Origin: Syngnathus acus
Lineage: Eukaryota > Chordata > Actinopteri > Syngnathiformes > Syngnathidae
Reading direction: 5' to 3'
Assembly (NCBI RefSeq): GCF_901709675.1
Contig: NC_051090.1
Location: 2,291,342 to 2,355,341 of the forward strand
Length of the DNA: 64,000 nucleotides
This document shows, in pieces, positions 52,734 through 64,000 of this stretch (positions within the stretch are counted from its first letter, which is position 1; each line of letters begins with the position of its first letter). The notes under the pieces are model-generated. The model had not been told where the DNA came from, searched no databases, and saw only the letters and a list, made by a program, of their open reading frames with translations. A program made the position numbers and the translations under genes.

Positions 52734-55700
52734 CTGGAGGCACAGTGGAGAAATGGGAATGTTAGCGATCGGGTCCCGTCTGGCGAAAAACAAACTGGCG
52801 ACAGGCAGAGTAATGTCTGAGAAATAGCGTCAAATGTTAGTGTTGGTGCAAGTGAAGGAAACTCAAATGACATGTGTCCGGAAAACCAATTCAGTCAAGC
52901 GCAATGTAAGGGAGTCATTTTATATCAATAATGCCATTACTCGGTCCTGTTTGCACTTGTAAAGTAAATCATGACTTTTCTTTTGCCCAATTGACGATCC
53001 ACTCGATGATTGATGGCGGAATTTTTCCAAAGTCTCCAATCATTAATAACTTTTATGAGAATCCCATCTGCAAATAATCAGATGGTGCGAGAGACACATG
53101 GGACGGTGTTGGTTACCCAATGAATTCCCCGCCACCCCCCGACTCTCACACATTCAGATCCTCATTTACGGTGATGTATCATCGTATAAGTCAAGGCCGA
53201 GGATCTGAATGAGGAAAAAACGCGCTTTTTCAAGATTAGTCAGGAGTCACACGGCGCAGAAACGTTTGCGGACGGTAAGCCGATATCCCCATGCCACCGC
53301 TTGGAACGCCGCATGTCCCTCGTTCCCGCTTGCCTAACTCAATTTCGAAACAGCATTTTCTGCCCAAGATGTCACTGACACGAGCACGCGCGAGTAGTTA
53401 TCCAGTCGCTCCGACACACTTCATGTGAGAGAGCCAACAAACGCAGGAAGAATTATCCCCGATGGCCTGAAGTACATTTACAACCTAAACTGACTTGAGT
53501 CAACTAAAACCAGTGTTGAAATTACATTTTCTTTAATGGAAAGATTACAAATTCAAAAAATCATCTTGATTTACAACCTCAATATACGCTCGAAAAGTAG
53601 CGCTTGCTCGAACGTATGCCGGGTTGGATGGGACCCAGAAGTAAATTCACTTTTGGACTGAATGAGCCGTGGTAATTGTGCGTTCTATATTTCAATGAGC
53701 GCCAAGCCAACCGGAGCATCGAGGGACGGCGGCGTGACGTAGCCGTTGCGGAGGAAACTTTGCGGCTTCGGTTTTCTCCGTGAAGCCGATAGTTTGGGCG
53801 GAGCAGTGGCGTGTAAAGGATGGGGGGGACGAGGGGCAGCGGCCCCTCCCGTCCACCTGGAAAAGAGCATCTTGTTGAGTTCACTGCCACCATACAGCGC
53901 TTGTAAAAATAGCAAGAACGGTACCAGAGTCCAAGATGAAAATTGCAGACAGACATTGGAGAAAAACAGAGGCAGGACACTGTCAAGAGACACCTGGTGC
54001 AAATTCAGCACACATGTGTTGGCCCATCCTCTCTAACAGCCACTGATGTCAGCATTACTAACAAAGAAAAAAATAAGAAGGCCTCTATTGTTTTCCGACC
54101 CCACCGCCGCCCCCCTTTCTCCACAAAAAAACTAAACCCTCAACAGAACGGAGGCGAGAAACAGCCGCTGTTGATAACTCCGAAGTGTAATAATCCTCTG
54201 CTACATCTTAAGTGGCACCTTCCTCTCCATAAACGTCTTCACGTGTGTCTTGCCGTGTAATTGCACACAGAGAGCAGCACTCAGAACAGGTTTTGATGCT
54301 GTGAAAATTGGCATTCTCGCAGGAAATATTAGTTTATTATCCTTTGTATTGTTCTCCAACTTAAAGATAATCGGCATGTCAAAACATAATAGCAAATTGT
54401 TTTGAGAAAGCAACTTGCTTGTTGTGTTGCGCTAACTAGCATCGGTCTGCTAGCAATGGCAATGAAAACAAAATGGCGCCGTTGAGCAGAACAATGGGCA
54501 CGACAAAAGCCGTATCAATAACTGATAGATCCAAGTACAACTTTGGTCTTCTTGTAGAACAACAACATGTGGGGGATTAAATCCGTTCACGTACATTTGT
54601 CTGTCAACTTTCTGCGGCGTCAATATTATACGCACAGACAATAGCAGGCCTCCATCAGACAAACACCCTGCCTGGATTCTATTATTGTGTGTAATTGCTG
54701 GTATTTATTCTGATTATTATTTTTTTCAACCTTACCGTGACACTTCGTTTTCGATAATTCTCGCCGCTTTCTTTTAAGTCACCGAAGAATCGTGTTAAGT
54801 GCCGGAATGAGAGCGCTTGTGTTGGCGTTTAAAACGTCCGAGTACTTGGAGACGTACAGTTGAAATGAAAAGCAGATGTGCTGATGGATAGGTGCTTTTG
54901 AGAAGAGGAAAAGGGAGGGCGGTGAGCACACGTGCCCCCCATTTTTTGGGGGGGAGGAAGAGGATGTCATGGGTTTGATGCAAACATCTGTACCTGAAAT
55001 GCAACAAGCTGCCAAAACCACAAGACAAATGCTTCTGGAAATCCGACGCGACACCTCAAACGTTCCCACTTTGGCTCCACAAATCACAACATTAAACGGC
55101 TCATAAGAATAATTGCATGCTGTTGTGGAGCAAAATGAGCAGAATATTAAAGATTCACAAAATTCACTTAAGTAGTACATCCCAAACTTTTTCATTCATT
55201 TTTTTTCCCCCCATCGCATGTTCAAAACATTTCCTCCATTGAGTTTATTCCTCCGTATTTCAGTTGCCATTCCTACAAAAAAATGTCACTTTTTGTCATT
55301 TCTTTCTTTTGCGATTCATCCAGAGACTACAAAAAAGTGTGTGATGGTGTCCGAGAGGGTCACTTGTACGCTACACATGTTGCGCATTAAGTTCCAAAGC
55401 CCTTTCCTGGCTTCTCCGAATTTCATAACTCGTGTCTGTATTTGTGTCTGCGGCAAAAAAAAGAAAAACTCCGGAACTTATTTGTTGGCTTTGTAATGGA
55501 TGTATGATTGAAAAAGCTCGGGGGCACAAGTAAATGAAAAATAACAACGGCTCGAGAGAAAGCGCTTCTTTAAAGCAGGTGCGGAGCGACGGGAAGAGAG
55601 GAGAGGGAAAAAAACTCGATTAAATGATTATGTACGCGCAAAAATATTGGGAGTTTTTTTTGTAGCGGGATTACCGGCAACGGCAGACATGAGAACTTGT

Positions 55701-56949
55701 GCGGGGATAATCGGATAGAAATCCATTTGTTCTGGCTCATTTTAGACCCTCTCAAGCAGGCGTCTTAACTTGCTAGATTTTTCTCATGGTCACATAACCC
55801 CAAAAAAAGAAAAAAAAACTTAAATCAACTGTGAATGTGACCGATAAAATTAAAAATCGCAAGAGTTCTAACGATTCGGTAATGGAGAATTTTGATGAGG
55901 CAGTTCTAAGCATTTTTTGAGGAACATCGGTTCCTTGTGTTCAATTTGCGGCAAAAGCGGGGCTTTAGTGTACTTGCGCAAAACACGCAGCAATAAAAAC
56001 AGGATGATTATTTTTGTAATCACAAAAAATCAAGATTATTTTACAATGTGCAGAGTCCGCAAACCACACGAAGGGCCCTGGTTCTGACAATTACTGTCAA
56101 AACAGGATTTTGTTCAGAAAGCAGGAAGTTGCCAAGATTAATCAGAGACAATCAGAAAGCGTTTTGTCGTCGGCCAAACCACATCCCATAAGTGGACAGA
56201 AAAGAGGCTCGGAGTGGTCGCGGAATGTTTGACACGATACTTTTGGATGGTGAGCGGCACCTTTTAGATGCTTGTATTCCATTTGTAAACAAAAGATTCC
56301 AGGGAAGATCCTGGTGGGAGAAAAGTGATTGACAACCGCTCACTTGAACTGAAAACGATGAACTCGCTAGCTTTGTCAATTTGCCATAAATGTATTTTAT
56401 TCACCACCCCCCCCCCCACAAAGAAATTACTGAAGTGCACTAGTGTGTTTTGGCACACTCGTAGCTAGCCGAACCGAGTCGCTAGCTAACGGCGCAAGTA
56501 GCGCGGAGCTTCGACTACTGACGGTCGTTGATATGAGCCCAGCGAAGCTTTTGGACTTAGTTTGGAAGGAATCGAGCTCGACCTTAGATAATCCACCATG
56601 AGTCATCTCGCATACGTCTGACGTATGAGATTCTGCCTCGAGTTCATCCCTGCTACATCACGGGGGCCCGTTCGCTGCGGTCTGAGAAGCTGTCAGTGCA
56701 AAGCTCACAGTGCGCCTTCAGTCTTCTTCAGCCGTCACCCAATATTTACACGCAAAGCCCGAGAATCCGATTGAACGCAGATGTCTGGGAAATTCTTGCG
56801 AAATGACAGTGGCCGAACACAACCGCGGAACATGAGTATGTTGGTACAGTGAAGGCGCGAGGAGGCTCACGGGGCATTAGCCCTCAACGACGCTCGCAAT
56901 TTGACAAGCCGACTTCTGTAAAACAAGTGACCAATTGGCAGCAATTACT

Positions 56950-57015
56950 CTATACGGTCGACTCCCGTTTATGGCGGCGGATACGTTCCAGATTGTGTAA
57001 ATCCACGATGGAGAC
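56950..57015. repeat. Possible pogo/Tigger-type transposon fragment
   Basis: CGACTCCCGTTTATGGCGGC, GATACGTTCCAGA and GTGTAAATCCACGATGGAG, in this order, resemble the terminal region of Tigger-like elements (CTCCCGTTTATCGCGG, TACGTTCC, AAATCCGCGA). Recognised from memory; no transposase frame. Confidence 0.4.
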
Positions 57016-60000
57016 CATATGGAAAACATTTCTCCGGTTTTACCTCTACTTTACAACTTTAAACACATTTCAACATTAAAACACAATTTTCAAACCAGCA
57101 AATGTTTTCACTTGAAATCTGAGACAATTGTAGAACATCACTTTGAGGAAAGGAAGAGGCTCATGAAATCAGTTTTGTTATGGCAGCCATTTAAAAAAAA
57201 AAAAAAAAAAAAAAAAGACTTTGACACAGGACGAAGGAAGCATCGAGGGAAAGCTTGTTGTTTAATAGCGGGCCAAAAAACAGATGTTTTGAGAAGCAAA
57301 AGGGGGGCCGGGGTCCAATTTCACTTCCTATTTCTTGGTTACATCAGCAAAAATAACCAGCTCTTATCTTTGAAATCGATACCCCCAAAGCATGCATAAC
57401 AGCTTGAACTTTTTACATTTCCTTTTTCCCGTCAAATGTTTGGTCACAGTTGCGGCGCTAAATATTAGCTTGTGGGGGGATCATGTAAGGTTAGCTGCGA
57501 CCGAAAATGTTGCCCGGAGCTGTTAGATTACGTCAACACTTGTCATTTGCACATCAAATGTTTTTTTGGTTTTTTTTTTAACTTTGGGGGATTTTACGGT
57601 AGTCTTATTTTGACCTTTGCAACTTTTGGGGTTCTTATGGGTGTCTTAGTTTAACCTGGGAAATTTGTGTGTATGTGTGTGTGTTTTGATTTTTTTTTTT
57701 TTTTTTTTTTTTTTTCCCCAGTATGTTTATTTCCACCTATTTGTCTGGATTACGGTTGGTACTTTTAGGGCAGTTTTATGAACACTTGCAATTTATTAAT
57801 TCATTTTAATTAATCAATCATTACTATTTTTTTTTCACCTCTGCAACTATTGGGGGAATTCCGATAAACCCTCTCCTCCATCCCTTTTTAACCTTCAGAT
57901 GAGCCCGTTTTTGGCCACACTATTTGGTTGAGTGAGGATGGCAGGACTCGCGAGCTCCCGCCGTTCCAATGACTAAAGCACAGCGGGGCCCCGTTAAAAA
58001 TCCCCAAAAGCTACCAAGTGACACCTATGGAAACACATTCAATCTTGTGCGGTAGGCGCTCGATATACAGCTATTGACACAGACAGGGCCACCATCAAAG
58101 CGCTTTATGACCAAATATATTCTCACAGTGTAAGCATTTTAGATATGCGGGCCCTTCTGTGTTTTGCCGTCTCTCATTTTATGCTTGTAATAAGATTCTC
58201 TTTGTTATGATTTCGTCCCCGGCTGTGCGAGGCGGCCCGGGGTTTTACGGGACACGGGTTTTGTCTTTGCGGCGCAAATATTTCAAGATGCCGCCTGCTG
58301 CATACTGCGAACCGCGGCGAAAGCGCTGGATGCTTGAAATGGTTTGACGGAGTAACCGCGCAAAATCCCGTCAAAGGAAAAGAACCATGGCGAGTGCAAA
58401 AGGGCAAACCGGTGCCTCATATAGAGATAGAACTCGAAAGAATTTGAAAGCGAAAGCTGCTCACATTAGCTTGGAAGCTAGTCGGTTGTGTTCACGCCCA
58501 CAACGGCGCAAAAGCCCGTTTTGATCCGTGCTTATCTGCGACACTACCAAAAGGAAGAAAACTCCACTTAGACATGCCTTGCGCTCCCAAATTGAGCCAG
58601 AAATAAATAACTTCTCCTCAATGGACGCTGGGAAGCGCTTGGCTGAAGCGCCGCTGTGCTAAGATGCCAAACAGAGTCAAAGTGGTTGATGTTACGTTGA
58701 TAGAATTCTGGCACTCACGCGTGCTGAGAACAAGGCTAATCAGACGATAACAAGCAGAAAATGAAGAAATCATTCTTGCTCCCTTGGCCTTTTTTCATGT
58801 GTTGTTTGGCTTTGGCTAGCCGGCGAACGTTGGGGCTAAACGAAGTGTCGTTCCTTTCACATAACCTGCCATTCATTTGCGAGGCACCATAAACAAAATA
58901 TTCATGTTAACCCTGACCTCCTTTCCAACATGGCCTTCCAAAACCATAAAAGGGTTTGCTCCTCATTTATTTTTATTTTTTTTTGGCGGGAGAGCTTTGA
59001 AATGCTAATGTTTGTTTCCTCGCGTGGAGAAAAAGCCTTCTTAAAAGCAATTTGATGTGAAATATGGATTCCGGCCATTTGACATCATCCCTAAAATAAA
59101 CACGCCGGTTCTCAGTGTGCTGTTAAATAAGTGTACCTTGGCAGCCCGCGTGCGTATACGCTCATGCCGGGGCTTCTAGACCATTGGCATTTTTACAGTG
59201 GCCAACGGCGGCACTAATTTCTTGTCCAACGGCAGCTCTGACACCACAAAACTGGCTCGTGTGCTCAACTGTGCATTTAGATGTACGGCGAAGAGCTACC
59301 AAGGACGTTGCTCTATCAAGGCCTGTTGACTTGAGCTGGATTGTGGTTGGAAGAACATGAAATAGCTCATAAACCTCGCAATGGCTTTGAATGGATGTGC
59401 GTCCTTGCAGAAAGCGGACGATTCGCTTTTGATTCCTGGAACAAAAACGCAGAATTGCTTTGAACGAGGGGTGTCCCAACGACGGCCCGCCATGTGTGGT
59501 TTACACCTCCAAAAAAAAAAAAATCACTTGGCTCTCCAATGAGCACAATAATGAGCAACAATACAAATACAGTAGCGTAGTAGGCCTAAGTGTTCATCTC
59601 ATTAAACTAACCCAAAATGAGGCAGAAGCTTTTTTTTTTTTTTTTTTTAATTTATACTTTGTTGCTATTTTTCCTACCAAGTCCCTTAACAGAGGCGTCA
59701 ACCTCTACTTTGTGGAAATTCACAGGGGGAACCTTGTAACTATAAATTATGTAAAAAAATAAAATTGCTTGACAGATTGGTTTTAACATGCATCCTCCTA
59801 TTTTTATGGGAGCGATTTGGATGCACTTTCCTCAGAACAATAATGACAAAAAGTGCTGAATATTTATTGTTCCCAGTGTCTCAGATCGTTGTCGAACCTT
59901 TGCGGATGATAATAAAAGCACAAATACTGGCAGCAGGAAATCAGTTACACACGGCGAGATAAAGGAAGCAGCACGTATGCGGATTAAGGTCACTCCAAGC

Positions 60001-60349
60001 GAACATTATTCATCTTTTTTGGAGTCGCTGCGGAGAGCATTTAAGCCGTGTTGAAAACGCGCACTTGGCTCCACATCTGTGCGATGCTAAACACTCGGGC
60101 CCTTTTTCGACATTTCTCAAAGATGACAAGCGCTGATGTTTTATTCAGCGGCTCAGGTGTGCCAAGTGATCTTGTCCAAACTTTTTGGGCTTTGAGCTTC
60201 ACGTGGAGTACACAGCCAGGACTTGCTGGTGTTTATACAAAGGTCCAGAAAATGTGGCTCGCAGTGTGACAGTGCTGATCAAATTCAGGCATGTTTGTAC
60301 TATTGGGGGGGGCATGCTTACTTTTATTTTTTTTTAATTGATTATTACC

Positions 60350-60430
60350 AGTGTTTGGAAATGAACCAGGAGAAGTACTTTGTTGCTTTACGTAAGTAGA
60401 TGTTTTTTCTGGCATTTGTACTTGGGCATT
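60350..60430. repeat. Fragment of a short fish interspersed repeat
   Basis: CCAGTGTTTGGAAATGAACC, then GAAGTACTTTGTTGCTTTAC, GTAAGTAGATGTTTTTTC and TTTGTACTTGGGC. This resembles the repeat family suspected at 12832, from memory. Confidence 0.4.
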
Positions 60431-63400
60431 TCATTTTCTGACAAATTTGAACACACAAATGCGTCTGAGACAACAATAGGTACGACGACAGCCACATCGA
60501 CGCTTGATAATTAACGGATAATCTATCAAATATTTTGTTGATTTGATAGTTATTTCTGTGCCTTTTAAAAAAAAAAAAAAATTAATTCAAAATTACATCA
60601 ATTATATTTCGTTACTGGTATGATCTGTAACATGTCAGACAATAGCCAAAAATCTTGATCCTTGTTTTCCAAAGTAAAAGCATTTTTTAAATTTAGTTTC
60701 AATACAAAGATAATCAATCTGCTTTCATGGATGCTTACAGAAATTGGAGAACATTCAAACCCGCTCTAAAAGCTAACTAGAAATAAATAAATTAAAAAAA
60801 AAAAGAAAATTCAAAACTGATCTAAACCTGGGCCACATATATATGTATGACCATAACTGCTAGAATGTTTGTCTTTGTGTGGGCTCTGCCACAGATTAAA
60901 AAAACAAAAATCTTTTGAGATTTGAAGACTCCTCATGTGTGTACCAGGCCTTCGCACTTTACGTATCATCTTACCGACAAATGGCAAAAAGCCTCTAACA
61001 CAGTCTGTCCCCGAGCGGAACGACAAAACGCGCTGTCAAAGCCGATGTCGTGCTGCGTGTTTAACGCTCGACAACAAGCAGCAGGTAGTTGTTAGTTAAT
61101 CAGCCTTTAAATTACACCTCTGTTTTGACTAAGCCATCTCTGCGAGGGCCCCGTCATGGAGACTCGCAGCATTTGCAAAAGATTAGCCCGCTACGCTAGC
61201 CCCGATGTAGCCGACGCAGGTCAGGTAGAGTGCAGGCCAGGGCCGGCGGGCGGCTTCGGCCCTATCGCTCCCATCTGCCGCTCGTCTCGCAACACGACGC
61301 CCGCTAGTCCGGGTACGTGACACGCGGCCGCGTAATCAGATTAAAAAAAGCTTTCCGAGTTCACTTGGTCAAGATTTTGCTTGGTCGAGCAATGACAAAA
61401 ACGACAAGAGACTCTTCTGGTCTCATCCATCTCGGCGATAAAGTCAACTGGGCCAAGTTTTGCTTTGTTGTGCGCAAGGAACGTTCTGTTTTATGTGGTC
61501 TCCTGTATCTACGCTAAATAAAGGAACAACAATGGTCCACATGGTCCCGGCCTCGAAAGCTAATGAAAACCAACTGTGAGGGAACAATAAAATCATTTGT
61601 CATGGGAGCAGAGCGCAGATAAATTCTGAGAAGCTTTCTTTTTTTTTTTTTTCCGCTCTGCTTGGCCCAGGCACTCGCGCGCTGGGCCAAGTGCTCAGCA
61701 CCTGCTTGTCACGGCTTTGACACGTCCTAATTTATTTGAACCTTCAAAGCAATTAGATCAGACTCCAAACCAGATGAAAGTGCCCGATTGGGGTTTTTTG
61801 ATTTAATCAGAGTTAATCGACAACGTCCGGCAAAGAGTGAAAAGAAATGACAGAAGAAAGGCATCTTGAAGGCTTCTAGTAAATTGACAACAGATTCGGC
61901 AACACACTTCCTGCCATGACAAAATTGATTGTTTGTGAACACAATGTTGTTTGTACGTGACGGGCCAACAATTTTGCTCCATTAATTCAAAATGAAAGAA
62001 GTTGTTGGAGATTTAACAGAGTTGACAAAAAGGACTGTGTGTCCTATTTGGGAAAGACAAATAATCATGTGACCGACAAGTGTCGCAACAAAAAGTTATC
62101 GCCGCGCCAACAAATAAAACCGGGGACGTCGCTCTTGAACTTTGACCCCTATTGTCTTTTGCATCAATGGTGACTGTTCATTAACAATCTTTTTAGTGAC
62201 GCACGTTTTATGCGCACATTTTTTGTAGATCAGCTCCCATCTGAGATCTTTGGTGTCCGACATCATGTTTGCGTTAGGCGGCGCATTTGGAAGCTGACTT
62301 GTGGGCCTTGAGGGAAATGTAAAGCATGCATACTAAAATTGTGGCTCCGCGTAACCCTTACATGTTCCCTTTTCTACTCAGTAGTATGTTAATTTTGATG
62401 GGGGCCAAAAATATCGTCTATATGAGTCAAAGTTTAAAGAATAAGAAAGTATCCATATTTAAGTACATAGATACTATTGGCGTACGGGCTCCTCGAGTGG
62501 CTGATGAAATAATCAACATTCAGTTGTGTTTCACTTTTTTATTACCTTTTTTTAATCCATTAATTTTAGTTGACACGGGGTCAAATTGGCCTTCAACAAA
62601 AGCGACACTTTAATGATTTCATTTTTGTGTATTTTGGCTGACTTCTGTAAAAGTAATCAAATTTGATAGTGAATGGAGAACATTTAGAACATATTTTTAC
62701 TATCAAATGTCAAAACAGGGCAAATTTCACCTGAACATTATGTAAGGCTTATATGAAACCGTCTCTTAAATATAATGCACGCTTTGTTTTTGTTTTGCTC
62801 AGCACACTCAAAATAGGTTTAAAACAAGAATGAGGGGTGCCACTTTTCTTCTTGGCGGCTGCAAGTCAAAAAATAGTGCAAAGAGGGGAAGAAAATGCTT
62901 ACAGGGGACTGATTTCCTCATTTCCGAGGACAGGGAAACCCTGCCAAAAGGCAGTGTTTCTTTTTCAATGCGATTTGAAGTGGCTCGTATACAGCGGGCG
63001 TCCGCAAGCAGAGGATAGCAGATGTCTCTGGTGTTGCCAGTGGAAACACTGGAGCAACAAACGCAGCCGCCGTTTGTGTTTCTCCACTTCCAGCAGGTGA
63101 AACAAAGCAGAGAGCTCCAAAAGTCAGCGTCATCTTTGATTCCTTCAGCTTTCCAATTGGCGCGCGCGCAGCTAGCGGCCTAATATACAGCGTTGGGAAT
63201 ACGGAACACTGGATGACATGGATATTTTTAGTACTGCTGACTTAGACTTTTTTTCTCAAGCTGCCACTACCAGTTAAAGTTGTGTGTTAAATGAACCAAA
63301 GAGAATTATATCGTCAGTACCATATAACCATATAACTTTGCCTCAGTCCGGTTAGCTTAATGCTAACGTACAATCGATAGGCTAAAAGATCCCAGCTGTA

Positions 63401-64000
63401 TTTCAACACAACCAGCAGTGAAAATTTGGAAACAAATGGTGGAGCAGCACATGTAGACAGGCAAATGTTTTTATCTACTGCAAAAAAAAAAAAAAAAAAG
63501 GCAATAACAGAGGACCCTCCCCAGTCTATGTGACGCTAATCTGATCATCATTGCGAGGAAGTGGAAGATTTGGAGGTACCTTCTCAAGGTAAACTCTTGA
63601 TGCTTGTACGTCGACGTGAGTAGGAGCCGGGAAACGGTCCAGGCCCAAACTGTGGACATTAATAAAGTAAGGGGGATCACTGGTAGCTCTGCCTCGCTGG
63701 AGGTTATTTTTAAAAAGCAAGGCTGCTTTTCAATGAGCAAGGAGATAATGCGCTGATAAAAGGATGCAATTTCCCACGATGCCATGTTGTTTTTATTGTG
63801 TGGGAATAGTTGTTCCGCACGAGAACTCGTTTTGTTGAATTTGCCAGTTTTCCAATTTATGACAATACTTGTAGTTTGGCACATTTTATTTTTCATTTTA
63901 ACCCTTGTGCACCCTTGCACCCTTTGCAGCTGAAACCAGTTAAGACCATTGCAACTTGAAGTCAATTAATTCAGCCTCAGGGTTCCACACACAATTGCTA

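Larger units (their letters stand above)
52734..64000 (-). other. glis1: glis1 5' intron or upstream region, no gene found
   Basis: About 11.3 kb upstream of the first recognised glis1 exon. The missing N-terminal exon(s) of glis1 could be here or to the right of the window; I found no frame-compatible ATG exon. Contents seen: long T-runs (about 57692-57714 and 59630-59648), A-runs (57191-57214, 63481-63499), a Tigger-like scrap (56950-57015), a fish repeat fragment (60350-60430) and a GC-rich patch (61140-61330). Confidence 0.5.

Noticed and set aside
53579-53986. 135-codon minus-strand frame upstream of glis1 exon 52541-52733
   Set aside because: No donor gives the phase needed to join the glis1 exon, and the composition is not like a Ser/Pro-rich GLIS N-terminus.
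57692-57714. Long T-run followed by CCCCAG, resembling a very strong splice acceptor
   Set aside because: It is on the plus strand, opposite to glis1, and no open exon follows it.
63471-63965. 164-codon minus-strand frame near the right edge, a possible first glis1 exon
   Set aside because: It ends in a poly-A-derived stretch, has no start context, no phase-1 donor and no similarity to the GLIS1 N-terminus.

Overview
The window is vertebrate nuclear DNA from a ray-finned fish, most likely a percomorph teleost with a compact genome. The genes have many short exons, GT-AG introns that are often only 70-150 bp long, 3' UTRs with AATAAA signals, and decayed transposon scraps of types common in fish. 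The species cannot be named from the sequence. Gene models were read by eye through splice sites, and every join keeps the reading frame. Coordinates should be good to about 1-2 bases but have not been checked against transcripts.

Layout, left to right. (1) 1114-4480 (+): the 3' nine coding exons of a ROR-family nuclear receptor (NR1F, RORC/RORB-like), with a long 3' UTR to about 7.1 kb. Its first exon lies to the left or was not found. (2) 8072-13267 (+): sh3gl1, endophilin-A2, complete (N-BAR plus SH3), with a 3' UTR to about 15.36 kb that contains a piece of a LINE reverse transcriptase. (3) 15737-19225 (-): mpnd, complete (RAMA plus JAMM/MPN domains), tail-to-tail with sh3gl1. (4) 19947-22758 (+): mutyh, the adenine DNA glycosylase, complete and head-to-head with mpnd. 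(5) 23369-25190 (+): an ELOVL fatty-acid elongase, best read as elovl8, complete. (6) 25977-52733 (-): nine exons of glis1, a five-zinc-finger Krüppel-like transcription factor. It includes the stop codon but not the start, which lies beyond 52.7 kb and probably outside the window. The last 11 kb appears to be glis1 intron or upstream DNA.

The genes do not form a functional pathway. They are a syntenic block. SH3GL1 and MPND are neighbours on human 19p13.3, whereas MUTYH and GLIS1 lie on human 1p, so the mpnd/mutyh gap joins two blocks that are separate in human. That gap is about 0.7 kb and acts as a head-to-head promoter region. It holds a perfect 14-bp CTCF core and an exact 24-bp tandem duplication.

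Main points for a second look: a small multi-exon transcription unit on the opposite strand inside a glis1 intron, with a CRE/E-box promoter, an open 30-codon frame and a poly(A) signal; a set of CTCF-like motifs in convergent orientation; a 48-nt in-frame candidate exon in the endophilin linker; a 42-bp, three-copy in-frame repeat in glis1; overlapping convergent 3' ends; two decayed LINE reverse-transcriptase fragments; and a ROR gene that does not fall neatly into ROR-alpha, -beta or -gamma. I see no tRNA, rRNA, CRISPR array or intact mobile element.
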